Counted from the stretch's first letter, positions 35,777-44,477 are shown. The stretch is 64,000 nucleotides of DNA from Pseudomonadota bacterium (GCA_027592275.1 JAQCKF010000001.1:248001-312000), one strand, 5' to 3'. A program made the numbers and translations. Notes: generated by a model not told the origin, from the sequence alone.

Positions 35777-36565
35777 TTAGTGAGTAAGAGGAAGAATCTC
35801 TATCCTCCTAAACTCAGTTGGATGACTTTCTGCCTGCAGTGAGATGTAACCTCCACCCACGGCGATGGGTTGCCCCTGGTTGATTAGATTCTGCGCATCG
35901 GGATCGCTCTCATCCAATTGCGTCATCGAATACTCGAAAACCACTTCGCCGTTCACAGTGTGCCGAATCATTTCATCGCCACGCACCTCAACCTCCAGCG
36001 TAACCCACTGGTCACCGTGATAGGTGGCTGAACTCGAGTTTATGCAGTGTTGTGTAACTAGCTTGCCATCTCTTACGTAGTGCGTACCTGGCGAGCAGAC
36101 ATTAGCAGTCGCTCGCTCGTCTGTGCCATTTCCGCCGAGTAACTGCACTTCGATCGAAGCGGGAAATTCCTGATCCAGCGTCATGGATTCTGGAGACTGA
36201 CCGTGCAGCATGACGCCGTTGTTGCGGTAGGCCCAGTCCGGGCCGTTGTTCACCTGATCGCCTACGAAACGGTATTCCACTAGCAATCTGTAATGGGAGA
36301 AACTCTCGTTATAGAAAATGTGACCGAACTCGCCATCGAAGTCGGGCCAGTTGTCATAGGAAACTTTAAACACGCCATCTTCCGCACGAAATGTATCGCG
36401 ATAGTTCACGCCTAACTCATGTCCGGTGAACTTTGGAATCCAGTTGCTGAGATCTTCGCCATTAAACAGCTTAATCCATTGCTCGGAATTACTCTGAGAG
36501 TAAGTCGCGCTAGGCAGTAGAATTATAAGCAGGGCTAGAAGTTTCTTTATCGTTATTCGATTCAT
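35777..36565 (-). CDS. Exported DUF1080 (3-keto-disaccharide hydrolase-like) protein
   Basis: 262 residues with signal peptide to ATYSQS. The jelly-roll domain starts WIKLFNGEDLSNWIPKF and includes FGHIFYNESFSHYRLLVEYRF, NNGVMLHG and HTVNGEVVFEYS, all typical of DUF1080. Family members cleave 3-keto-glycosides or bind glycans. Its start overlaps the stop of the lipoprotein gene upstream by ATGA. Facing the GMC dehydrogenase gene, it fits a system that oxidises then cleaves glycosides in the periplasm. Confidence 0.88.
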   Translation of the reverse strand: MNRITIKKLLALLIILLPSATYSQSNSEQWIKLFNGEDLSNWIPKFTGHELGVNYRDTFRAEDGVFKVSYDNWPDFDGEFGHIFYNESFSHYRLLVEYRFVGDQVNNGPDWAYRNNGVMLHGQSPESMTLDQEFPASIEVQLLGGNGTDERATANVCSPGTHYVRDGKLVTQHCINSSSATYHGDQWVTLEVEVRGDEMIRHTVNGEVVFEYSMTQLDESDPDAQNLINQGQPIAVGGGYISLQAESHPTEFRRIEILPLTH

Positions 36566-36990
36566 TCAGATGCGCCATTTATTGTTTTATTAAAATCTAC
36601 TTTCAAATCCCAAAGTTCAGGGCATGAATAGGCACTAAAACATTCCAGATCGGCAATGAACTGAAATCCATCGGACCCGTTAGCGACTTTAGTAATGATG
36701 ACGCCAATGCCACTCTGGCTGGTTATGTTGCTATTGGCGTTAATGCGAATGTCACTCTCGCCACGAATACTGAAATCAGAATTTTGCGCCGTCCATGTTC
36801 TGGCGACGGCCCATTTACGATCGCACTCGTCATCGCCCAAACAGGTGGGAATCGTTCTCGCGTATTCGTCCATCTTCGCTTGAGTCTCTGGTCTCACAGC
36901 ACAGGAGATAAGTGTTAACGCGGCTAGTGTAGAGACAATAGCCCAACGGTAGCGTCTGGCTATAAGGTTTATCCTTTTCATATTACTCAC
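36562..36990 (-). CDS. Small lipoprotein of unknown function
   Basis: Up to 142 residues. A hydrophobic segment ends in the lipobox LISC. The mature part has four cysteines (CLGDDEC, ECFSAYSC) that may form disulfides, and the run ESDIRINANSNITSQSGIGVIITKV. I do not recognise a named family. The start is either GTG at 36990 or ATG at 36981, both overlapping or touching the end of the upstream PD40 gene, so the three minus-strand genes here form a tight operon ending with DUF1080. Confidence 0.75.
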   Translation of the reverse strand: MSNMKRINLIARRYRWAIVSTLAALTLISCAVRPETQAKMDEYARTIPTCLGDDECDRKWAVARTWTAQNSDFSIRGESDIRINANSNITSQSGIGVIITKVANGSDGFQFIADLECFSAYSCPELWDLKVDFNKTINGASE

Positions 36991-37942
36991 TTATGTTTAT
37001 TTTGTTAGTCCAAAATATGTCGATGTTGCCAAGGCTGTTGTCATCACGGGTAGAGAACCAAGTGATTGTATTCTCGCCGGGTGGAAATGCGGGACACATA
37101 TCGGCGCCAGCAGTGTTCACCTGAGACCCAAGGTTTCTCGCCGCCGCCCAGCTATTTTCGCCCTGCGTCATCGCGCCGTAGATATCGGTGCCGCCGAAAC
37201 CGCCCGGTCGAGACGAGGTGAAATACACCATGCCGTCCGTGTCTTGGGAGAAATGAAATTCTTCGGCTGCAGTATTGATGTTCGGTCCTTGGTTGATGGG
37301 TTCTTGCCAGCCACCATCGCCGTCTGGCTTGGAGCAATAAATGTCGGATCCACCGTAGCCGCCTTCACGCATCGATGCGAAGCAGAGTGTCTCGCCATCT
37401 TGGAGGATGGCAGGGCAGTGCTCGTTGCCAACGTTTGTACTGATCGGAAAACCCATCAACTCTGGCGTGCTCCACTGCCCGTCTACCTTGCGAGTAATGA
37501 AAAGATCATTCGCATTACGTGGGCTGGTAGTGGCGAGACGGTCAGACTTGAAGTAGATAGTATTGCCGTCCGCAGTTATCCATGGCTCGCGGTCATCGCC
37601 AGCGCGCAGGGGGTCCACATCGGTCGCCGGTGGTGCATTGATAGGTATGCCCATGTTTACTGGCGTGTTCCAGCTACCGGTCTCGGCGTTGAAGGTAGCG
37701 ATATAGAGGTCTTTTGGGTCTCCCGGAGCTACAGCCATATCCTGTCTCGCGCTGCAGTAGACCATCGTACCGTCGGCGGCGAAGGAAAGTTCTCCCTCAG
37801 CCCACATGGTGTTGATAGGTGCGCCGAAGTTATGAACGGCGAGATCGACCCATTCAGGGTCTTGCGCAGAACTATTGAGGGATACGCTTAGCCCAGCAAT
37901 CAGCAATAGGCTCTTTACCACTGTGGTTACTCTCTTTTGCAT
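36983..37942 (-). CDS. Exported PD40/TolB-like beta-propeller protein
   Basis: 319 residues, signal peptide to NSSAQ. Repeats of the type GNTIYFKSDRL, GETLCFASMREGGYGGSDIYC, GMVYFTSSRPGGFGGTDIYG and NTITWFSTRDDNSLGNIDIFW are WD40-like (PD40) blades. Such proteins bind ligands or partners and have no known catalysis. The ATG at 37942 has AGGAG six bases upstream. First gene of the three-gene operon with the lipoprotein and the DUF1080 protein. Confidence 0.85.
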   Translation of the reverse strand: MQKRVTTVVKSLLLIAGLSVSLNSSAQDPEWVDLAVHNFGAPINTMWAEGELSFAADGTMVYCSARQDMAVAPGDPKDLYIATFNAETGSWNTPVNMGIPINAPPATDVDPLRAGDDREPWITADGNTIYFKSDRLATTSPRNANDLFITRKVDGQWSTPELMGFPISTNVGNEHCPAILQDGETLCFASMREGGYGGSDIYCSKPDGDGGWQEPINQGPNINTAAEEFHFSQDTDGMVYFTSSRPGGFGGTDIYGAMTQGENSWAAARNLGSQVNTAGADMCPAFPPGENTITWFSTRDDNSLGNIDIFWTNKINISE

Positions 37943-38155
37943 GCAGATCTCCTTTCTCTGGGCAGCTGGGGGTTAACTTAGCATGGGCGCTAGTAGGACA
38001 AGCTGCTTTGGTATTTTAAAGCAGAATACCACAGAATCTGTCTGTGCAGCCGCCAGTTGCTTAGGCAGATTCATTACCTAAAAGGTAATTGAATACGGAA
38101 CGTTATTTGGCGAGACTAGATAGTACAAACAATAAGGAAGTACAGGGAGAGCACC

Positions 38156-38464
38156 ATGAACCGAAAGACCTCATACCTAATACTCGCCATTGTTGGCGCG
38201 GTGATTCCGATAGTCTTCTTTGCGGGCTTCGCAGCCGAGAATGGTCTGGACCTCTTTGCTTTCGTGGAGGCACTCTTTGTGAATGGTGCGGCGGGCGGGT
38301 TCGCTGCAGATCTGGTGATTAGCTCGTTTGTATTTTGGCTCTATATGTTTTCTAATCGAGAAGACGGGCCCCAACCTTGGGTTTTCATCGCACTTAATCT
38401 TTGCATCGGTCTGTCATGTGCGCTTCCCGCCTATCTCTGGGCGAGAACACGAGGTGTAAGTTAA
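38156..38464 (+). CDS. DUF2834 membrane protein
   Basis: 102 residues with three hydrophobic segments; the block ADLVISSFVFWLYMFSNRE is the DUF2834 hallmark. Function unknown. The ATG has GGGAGAG upstream. Its last codons (LWARTRGVS) form the left end of a 91-92 base tandem duplication that continues into the start of the SRPBCC gene. Confidence 0.85.
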   Translation: MNRKTSYLILAIVGAVIPIVFFAGFAAENGLDLFAFVEALFVNGAAGGFAADLVISSFVFWLYMFSNREDGPQPWVFIALNLCIGLSCALPAYLWARTRGVS

Positions 38465-38618
38465 CAGACGAGGTAAGATGAAGACCGTAACGATTGAAGA
38501 AGAGCTGGATTACCAGTTAGACGACGTCTGGGTGAGAACTCGAGCTACTAGTCAAATAAGTGAGGCGAGATGAAGACTGTAACGATTAAAGAAGAACTGG
38601 CTTATCCCCTAGAAGAAG
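38436..38618 (+). repeat. Diverged 91/92-base tandem duplication
   Basis: Unit 1 (38436-38526) and unit 2 (38527-38618) each run from TCTGGG(C/T)GAGAAC through a spacer and an ATG into codons for MKTVTI(E/K)EEL. The word TCTGGGCGA that starts unit 1, inside the DUF2834 gene, recurs right after unit 2 inside the SRPBCC gene, where it encodes VWA. Recombination or slippage at this short word could have made the duplication. Confidence 0.8.
38478..38573 (+). pseudogene. Truncated duplicate of the SRPBCC gene start (31-codon ORF)
   Basis: ATG at 38478, with GAGGTAAG upstream, opens MKTVTIEEELDYQLDDVW, which matches the start of the complete gene downstream (MKTVTIKEELAYPLEEVW). It then runs into the copied spacer and stops at a TGA (38571-38573) overlapping the ATG of the full gene. 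It may be translated and couple translation to the full gene like a leader peptide; that is inference. Confidence 0.6.
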
Positions 38619-38965
38619 TCTGGGCGATATTCGCCGACGTGACGCGCTGTGATTGGGTTCCAGCCGTAGACTCGATCACACAAGAGGATGGTGTTCGCTC
38701 ATTCACGATGGAGGGCATCGGTGAGGTTCAGGAAAGAATTTTCACCTTGGATAATGAGAATCACTGTCTGCAGTATTCTGCGATCAAGACACCCACGCCG
38801 CTGGAGCATCATCTAGCTACGATAAAATTGTCTGCAAGCGAGAAGGGCTGTCATTTCTCTTGGGCCACGGAAATAGCGCCGGATCAGTTTTCTCAAGCAA
38901 TAGAACACGGCATGAGTGTTTCCTTCGAGGGATTAAAGGCGGTATTGGAAAAAGGCTCTGAGTAG
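38570..38965 (+). CDS. SRPBCC/polyketide-cyclase-like protein
   Basis: 131 residues, START-like helix-grip fold: MKTVTIKEELAYPLEEVWAI, then FADVTRCDWVPAVDS and EGIGEVQERIFTLD, which is the usual opening of this superfamily. Members bind hydrophobic ligands; the ligand is unknown. The start overlaps the stop of the duplicated 31-codon ORF. GAGGCGAG lies directly before the ATG. Confidence 0.8.
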   Translation: MKTVTIKEELAYPLEEVWAIFADVTRCDWVPAVDSITQEDGVRSFTMEGIGEVQERIFTLDNENHCLQYSAIKTPTPLEHHLATIKLSASEKGCHFSWATEIAPDQFSQAIEHGMSVSFEGLKAVLEKGSE

Positions 38966-38993
38966 CCCTTTTCCATCTAGATTCAAAAATCGA

Positions 38994-40850
38994 CTAGTTG
39001 CGAACGGATTCTATCCAGCTATCCACTTCTGCTTCGAGCACGGCCATAGGCAGTTGGCCCGAACCTAACACGGTGTCATGAAAGGCTCTGATATCAAAGT
39101 CATCGCCAAGCGCGTTCTCTGCTTTCGTTCGCACTTCCTGAATCTTCAGCATGCCAATCTTATAGGCAGTGGCCTGACCGGGATTGTTGAAGTAGCGGCG
39201 AATCTCAGACCGTACCGAAGGCTCGGGTCGAGCCGAATTCTCCAGAGCATAATCCACGGCCTGTTCTTGAGACCACTGCTGTGCATGGATGCCGGTGTCG
39301 ACAACTAGCCGCACCGCTCGCCAGATCTCGCCAGAGAGGCGGCCAAACTCAGCATAGGGATCGTTGTAGAACCCCATTTCCTTGCCTAAGTACTCAGCGT
39401 ATAAACCCCAGCCCTCACTGAATGCGGTATAGCCCTTTGCTGTTCTGAAGCGTGGAATATTTTCTAACTCTTGTTGAATGGATATCTGCATATGATGACC
39501 AGGCACGCCTTCGTGATAGGCAAGGTTCTCTAGTCTGAAGATAGAAGCGGCACGCATATCGATAAGATGCGCATAGAATGTTCCGGGTCTGGAGCCATCC
39601 TTCGTGCCTCTTGCATAGTGTGCTGCCCCACCAGCCGATTCGCGGAATGCCTCGACGCGTCTAACCTGTAGGCCAGCCTTAGGCAGGATGCCAAAGAAGT
39701 TAGGGAGTTGCTCGTACATGTCTGCTAGCAGATCATCGGCGAGGCTCAGGTAGTTGCTGCGACCTTCATCGGTAGAGGGAAAGTAGAACTGATCGTCCTC
39801 GCGCATATAGGTGAAGAAGTCTTGCAGTGTGCCTTCGAAACCTACCTGCCGTTTTATCTGTTCCATCTGAGCTTGGATTCGTGCAACTTCAGAGATTCCA
39901 ATCTCATGAATCTCACCTGCCGTGAGTGGCAGTGTGGTCATGCTCGCAAGGCGGGAATTGTAGTAGGCCTCACCGTTAGGAAGAGACCAGGCACCTTTTG
40001 CTACCTCGGAAACGTTCTCGAAATCGGCTTCTAGCCAAGCAACTATTTCATCCAGAGCCGGCTTGAAGCGAGTTAGTAATGCGCTTCGTGATTCTTCGCT
40101 AAACGAATCAGCCTGAGATTGATCGATCACTCCTGACTCTAGCAAGCTCGCTATCTTCGCTGTGATGTCTGTCCACAGAGCGGAGTCTTCCTCATCATCA
40201 AACGGCGCACCAGCAGTTACTCTTCGTGCCTCGCTGATCGCTCGTTGATAGTCGAAGTAAGGTGCGCGAATGCCATCGGCGACGGCCAGTTTAGCGCGAT
40301 CCAAATATTGTAGAAGATAGCGCTGTGATTGATTCAGTCTGGAGATGTAGTCGGTCATATCACTTGCATCGACTACGTCCTGATAGTTGATTAAGTTGTT
40401 CGCTAGTGTTGACTGTGGCCCATTGCGACCGAAGATATAGCGGTGGCGATGAAAAGGTTCGCTGCGCTGCGCATCAATCAGCGTGTATTCCCATAGATCC
40501 CAGGAGAGCTGCCCCTGTTTGTCTAACTGACTACGGTCGAAACGGCGGCGCATTTCTGCGACGCTGGCACGGCGCCATTCTAGCCGGGTGTCCAGAGCGA
40601 CTTCGGAGACGTCATCTAGCTCACCGTGCGCACTCTTGTTACCCTGACGAGTCTTGAGAAGGGGAGAGAAATCTACCTCCTCGGCATATTCTTTATCCAG
40701 CCAGTCTATAAAGTGCTGCGAATCTCTGGCAGTCACTTGTTCAATGGCGGCTAAACTATCTGCTTCGTTCTGCTGCGAGTTCAAGTTACCGACATTGTTG
40801 TCGCCGCAACTAACGAGGGCCGTTATCAAAACAAATAGAAGAGCGCGCAT
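38994..40850 (-). CDS. DUF885 family lipoprotein, second copy
   Basis: 618 residues. The lipobox LVSC at residues 12-15 is followed by an Asn/Gln-rich linker. The signatures HEGVPGHHMQISIQQE and SEGWGLYAEYLGKEM mirror those of the homologue at 11531-13399. The two share long stretches such as RLVVDTGIHAQQW and GPGQATAYKIGM-like segments, and stay about the same length. Function unknown, presumably a periplasmic hydrolase. It lies convergent to the SRPBCC gene. Confidence 0.85.
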   Translation of the reverse strand: MRALLFVLITALVSCGDNNVGNLNSQQNEADSLAAIEQVTARDSQHFIDWLDKEYAEEVDFSPLLKTRQGNKSAHGELDDVSEVALDTRLEWRRASVAEMRRRFDRSQLDKQGQLSWDLWEYTLIDAQRSEPFHRHRYIFGRNGPQSTLANNLINYQDVVDASDMTDYISRLNQSQRYLLQYLDRAKLAVADGIRAPYFDYQRAISEARRVTAGAPFDDEEDSALWTDITAKIASLLESGVIDQSQADSFSEESRSALLTRFKPALDEIVAWLEADFENVSEVAKGAWSLPNGEAYYNSRLASMTTLPLTAGEIHEIGISEVARIQAQMEQIKRQVGFEGTLQDFFTYMREDDQFYFPSTDEGRSNYLSLADDLLADMYEQLPNFFGILPKAGLQVRRVEAFRESAGGAAHYARGTKDGSRPGTFYAHLIDMRAASIFRLENLAYHEGVPGHHMQISIQQELENIPRFRTAKGYTAFSEGWGLYAEYLGKEMGFYNDPYAEFGRLSGEIWRAVRLVVDTGIHAQQWSQEQAVDYALENSARPEPSVRSEIRRYFNNPGQATAYKIGMLKIQEVRTKAENALGDDFDIRAFHDTVLGSGQLPMAVLEAEVDSWIESVRN

Positions 40851-41055
40851 GATTCCTTGATCCTTAGTGAATTAATCGAAAGAATAAGAGTTGGGGTGAC
40901 TTAAGTCTATCTTTGGGTGCTTAGCCATCGCTGACTAGCAAATACTCTTCGCCGGCGCGAATAACTCAGCCGGCAATTGGAGAGGCGAAGTGGGTTCCGA
41001 TAAGCAAGACCGGCTCATCGGCAACATTATTCAGAATACTCTTTCGGTGCTGCTT

Positions 41056-41472
41056 TTATTCATCATAGGTCTTCCAATGCTCTGCTCGATACTTCAGCGG
41101 GTCGGCAAGAATATTCTGACGGGCACTAGAGACTTCCTCTAGTGTGTATTCTTCAAAGTTCGCAGGCAGAGTATCACTATTGAATTCATGGAGGAGCCAA
41201 TTGATTACGTCGGTAAGATCGGCATCTGAAATAGGAGCTTGAGATGCACCAGGAATTCGAACTAAGTAGCTGCGCATTTCCGGCACTGCGATCATGCGGC
41301 CCAGTTCATCGCGAAGTGTGGGTACATTGGGGGGTTTGCCTGCACCGTCTACCGCATGGCAGCCAGTGCAATAGAGTAGGTAGTTGATGCGCGGACTTGC
41401 AGCAATAGCATTGCTGCTGAGACTGAGCAGCACAATTAACAGGACAGCACTTACTAGAGAGAATAGATTCAT
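41056..41472 (-). CDS. Small exported c-type cytochrome of the amine dehydrogenase operon
   Basis: 138 residues: signal peptide (to AIAAS), then one haem site Cys35-Thr-Gly-Cys38-His39. A methionine near residue 65 (AVPEMRSYL) may be the sixth ligand. It follows the light-chain gene by 18 bases on the same strand, so it is the likely electron acceptor of the amine dehydrogenase, in the role that amicyanin or azurin plays elsewhere. Confidence 0.85.
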   Translation of the reverse strand: MNLFSLVSAVLLIVLLSLSSNAIAASPRINYLLYCTGCHAVDGAGKPPNVPTLRDELGRMIAVPEMRSYLVRIPGASQAPISDADLTDVINWLLHEFNSDTLPANFEEYTLEEVSSARQNILADPLKYRAEHWKTYDE

Positions 41473-41490
41473 TAACTGACCATTGCGCCG

Positions 41491-42033
41491 CTAGTTCGTT
41501 TCGTCGGTGGTACCTAATACCAGGGAGACTGTGCAGTGATAGCTCGTATTCTCGGTGCCGAAACACCACAGGACGCTATTACTATTGCTGTTGAAGTAAA
41601 CAGGCTTATCGCCTTCTGTGTTGTGACAACCACAGCGCGAGCACACCGACTTTCCGCAGCAGTCGTTATAGGACATTAGGTAGTCCCTGCCGTCCACCGG
41701 ATTACGGCAGGTGCCGACCCAGGTGATTGGTGATGCTTCAGACCCTGGAGGGCAAGAGGTATAGGTACCTCCACAACAGGAGCAGAGCGTGCCGCTCATG
41801 GCGCAGTAACGCCAGTATTCGCAGCTGCGTGGGTCGCCAACTTCTTCAACAGAACTCTGTGCAAACGATCGCGCTACGGGTAGCAACGGGAATGCAGCAG
41901 CGCCTGCCAGCATCATTCCTAGCTTGGAGAGAAAACTTCTACGGGATATTCGCCGTGCCAATGCCAAACTCGACGACCTCGCTTGATCATCAATCCAGTA
42001 GTAACCACGTTCTATGATTTTTTCTATATTCAT
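41491..42033 (-). CDS. TTQ amine dehydrogenase light chain (MauA/AauA type)
   Basis: 180 residues. A twin-arginine signal (RRSFLSKLG, 31-39) leads a Cys-rich mature chain. Tryptophan tryptophylquinone is built from two Trp residues; Trp105 (ITWVGTC) and Trp156 (LWCFG) lie 51 apart, the same spacing as Trp57/Trp108 of Paracoccus methylamine dehydrogenase, and Asp124 holds the place of the catalytic Asp (first Trp plus 19). The CEYWRYC, CSCCGG and NDCCGKSVCSRCGC disulfide knots are present. Oxidises a primary amine to aldehyde plus ammonia in the periplasm. Start overlaps the mauD-like stop by ATGA. Methylamine or aromatic amine cannot be told. Confidence 0.92.
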   Translation of the reverse strand: MNIEKIIERGYYWIDDQARSSSLALARRISRRSFLSKLGMMLAGAAAFPLLPVARSFAQSSVEEVGDPRSCEYWRYCAMSGTLCSCCGGTYTSCPPGSEASPITWVGTCRNPVDGRDYLMSYNDCCGKSVCSRCGCHNTEGDKPVYFNSNSNSVLWCFGTENTSYHCTVSLVLGTTDETN

Positions 42034-42674
42034 GATGTGTGTTCCATCGCTGAAGGCTCTGTATCTTCTTGCTCGTTCTGAATGCTGCCAATATATTCCT
42101 GCACGCTCACTACGCCCGAATCCATCGATTCGATTAGGCTTTCCATATGTTCTCTTGTGTTCACCAGCCCCTTGCCCTTAAGTATTCCATCCGCACCTAT
42201 TAGTACGGCGAAAGGCAGCTTGCTGACCTCAAAAGCCCGGCCCAATGCCTCAGATAACACATAGGGGTAATCGCCAAGGTCTAAGTCTTTCGTGTAACGT
42301 TGATGCTGTTCAAGCGCATCGCCATCGCTCGCGAATAGAAGTTGCATACGGTTTCTCTCGGAATTCACCAGAGATTTTGCTGTAGGTACCAATGATTTGC
42401 ACACTGGGCAAGTGGGCGAAATAAATAGAATGAAAGAGGCTAGATTGCCAGTAGAAGCGCCGCCTATGATCAGTGCTTCGTCGTGTATGCTTTTCAGAGA
42501 TATCTCTTGGGTTAGTTCGCCGACTTTCGGGCCATTGGTAGGCATGAGCGCGCCAGCAGGAGCAACGCGTTCATGAAGAATTCCAACTTGTCGAGAAAGC
42601 GCTAAGACGAGTAGTGACAACACGACAACTAAAATCCATAACACTATAGTGGAGACCAACAAAGCTTCAAGCAT
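42030..42674 (-). CDS. MauD-like thiol-disulfide protein for amine dehydrogenase maturation
   Basis: About 214 residues: an N-terminal membrane anchor, then a thioredoxin-like domain with FISPTCPVCKSLVP. MauD helps form the six disulfides of the light chain. The frame is open from TTG 42695; the ATG at 42674 has GGAG eight bases upstream and is preferred. It overlaps the light-chain gene by four bases. Confidence 0.9.
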   Translation of the reverse strand: MLEALLVSTIVLWILVVVLSLLVLALSRQVGILHERVAPAGALMPTNGPKVGELTQEISLKSIHDEALIIGGASTGNLASFILFISPTCPVCKSLVPTAKSLVNSERNRMQLLFASDGDALEQHQRYTKDLDLGDYPYVLSEALGRAFEVSKLPFAVLIGADGILKGKGLVNTREHMESLIESMDSGVVSVQEYIGSIQNEQEDTEPSAMEHTS

Positions 42675-42710
42675 GGTTTTTACTCCAGAAACCAATTGTG
42701 ATCCAAGCTT

Positions 42711-43286
42711 TCAATTGGTTCTTCTCCAAGAATTAATTGTGTTTCTAGTCGTCAATACCTGATTAAAAGTTCCATATAACAATATTAATGCAATTACAGA
42801 GAAGAGCAAACCGAAAAAATCTATAAGCTGCAGGCTACGATCACTAGCAGGGATTGTGCAGACAATCGCCATGACTATTAGTAATACATTTCGGTAAAAC
42901 AGTCCCAATGAAATTTGCTGCGAGCCGCTGTCTGCGTTTGCTGCGTTGCTGCTGGCGAAGCTACAGCCACAATCGATGTAGTTTCTGCCGCGCTTAAGAT
43001 TAACACCAATAGCCAAGGCGTAACTTGCCAATAGGCCAATACTAACAAGAGTGACAAGTTTGAATTCGATAGTGAAAAGGCCAAAAGCTAACCATCCAAC
43101 ACCTAAGAGTAATTCGAGAGGGGGGATAATTTTCGTCACGAGAGCAGATAGATTGACGGGAATTATTTCATAAGCGTCGAAGCTCGCTCGAAAATGCTCG
43201 CGGTTGCCAAATTTATGCGCGGCAGCGATCAGGAATAGCAAAGCGAAACCGAGTGAAACAATTCTTAGTAGCAGCGGATCGATCAC
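42711..43286 (-). CDS. MauE-like membrane protein for amine dehydrogenase maturation
   Basis: 191 residues, four to five membrane segments, DoxX-like fold with RNYIDCGCSF, the CxC characteristic of MauE. It is needed with MauD for light-chain folding or transport. GTG start at 43286 with AGGA upstream; only three bases separate it from the heavy-chain stop. Confidence 0.9.
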   Translation of the reverse strand: MIDPLLLRIVSLGFALLFLIAAAHKFGNREHFRASFDAYEIIPVNLSALVTKIIPPLELLLGVGWLAFGLFTIEFKLVTLVSIGLLASYALAIGVNLKRGRNYIDCGCSFASSNAANADSGSQQISLGLFYRNVLLIVMAIVCTIPASDRSLQLIDFFGLLFSVIALILLYGTFNQVLTTRNTINSWRRTN

Positions 43287-43289
43287 GAT

Positions 43290-44384
43290 CTAGAAATCCT
43301 CAAACATAGCGGCGCCGGGAGTTTCAATTGTGCGTTCAAAGGCAAATGTGAGCGCGTCATAGACATGAGTGTCGCCATTGTCATCTGCCACGATAAGTTT
43401 CGGCTCGCTCTCCTGGGTAACCATTATGGACGAAGCCGCAACTTCAAGCTTTAGTCTATGAACTCGGTTGCCGGAATTCGCATCCAGCACCCAGATCTCT
43501 TTTCCTGGAACGTGGTGCGTATCAACCTCGCCTTCATGCATGACAACATATAACAGTCCGGTATCGCGATGAGCAGTAATAAACTCGTCGCCACCAGGTC
43601 GCCAAGATTCTTCTCCGGTTTGGATTACGCTCCAACTGTCGTTGATGATGATTTCAGAGCCTTGGCTCGCAACTTCATAAATAGTCCCCGCATGGGTAAT
43701 TAGATACCAGCCATTAGCGCTGCGCGCAGTTCGATCGAAGATGGCATCTTCCATAACGTTGAAGAAAATATCGCTACGTACGCGATTCTCTTCAAAGCCA
43801 CTAATATCCAGCTGAATTAGCTGCAGAGTGCCGTCGCCGCAGAGCTGCAGAAAGTCGCTATCTGCTACGGGCATGATGACTGCGCAACCGGGAGTAGAGG
43901 CCTCGTAGATGAAGACTCGATCTTCCACATCGACGATGGAGACCGAATGTCCGGGGTTCATATTCAATACGGCAAGGTGACGGCCATTGTTCATAAGGCC
44001 GAGATGATTGCGAAAAGAAAGGCGCGCCATGTGATTGGGAATGATGATCTCTGCTACGGGGCTCAGATTCTCAAAATCGTAGACAGCGACCAGATCGGTA
44101 CGCTCGCCGCGCACGCCTCGCGAGAGGTAGGACTCACTCGCATAGAATTCACGTCGAGGTTGCCACATGGTGACGGCTGGCGTATAGCGGGAGAGGGAGA
44201 GCAATCCCTGCATCTCGCCGGTGGTTGCATCAAAGATATAGCCGCCATTTCCCGTTTTGGAAATGAACCAGTTAGGCCCGGGATCGGACATCGTTTCGAT
44301 GCTAATTTCTTCTGGCACTATTTGTGCCGAAGCCAGCGGTACAAAGAGCGCTAGAGCTAGCGCCAAGGTAGTGGTAACACGCAT
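43290..44384 (-). CDS. TTQ amine dehydrogenase heavy chain (MauB/AauB type)
   Basis: 364 residues, signal peptide to ASAQI, then a beta-propeller with repeated strands such as DLVAVYDFENLSPVAEIIIP, RHLAVLNMNPGHSVSIVDVED and KEIWVLDANSGNRVHRL. It is the structural partner of the light chain. First gene of the operon heavy-MauE-MauD-light-cytochrome, the core order of mau and aau clusters. MauF and the dihaem TTQ maturase MauG are not in this window. Confidence 0.9.
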   Translation of the reverse strand: MRVTTTLALALALFVPLASAQIVPEEISIETMSDPGPNWFISKTGNGGYIFDATTGEMQGLLSLSRYTPAVTMWQPRREFYASESYLSRGVRGERTDLVAVYDFENLSPVAEIIIPNHMARLSFRNHLGLMNNGRHLAVLNMNPGHSVSIVDVEDRVFIYEASTPGCAVIMPVADSDFLQLCGDGTLQLIQLDISGFEENRVRSDIFFNVMEDAIFDRTARSANGWYLITHAGTIYEVASQGSEIIINDSWSVIQTGEESWRPGGDEFITAHRDTGLLYVVMHEGEVDTHHVPGKEIWVLDANSGNRVHRLKLEVAASSIMVTQESEPKLIVADDNGDTHVYDALTFAFERTIETPGAAMFEDF

Positions 44385-44477
44385 TCAGTATCTCCTCAGA
44401 TCCCAGGATCGTTGGTGTCTACCTCTGACGTTAGCAACTATTCTCCCAAGAGTAAAAAGCTAATTGTGTTGCGTCTT

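Noticed and set aside
37244..37891. 215-codon ORF antisense to the PD40 gene
   Set aside because: The opposite strand has a signal peptide, clear PD40 repeats and AGGAG; the antisense frame has no recognisable domain.
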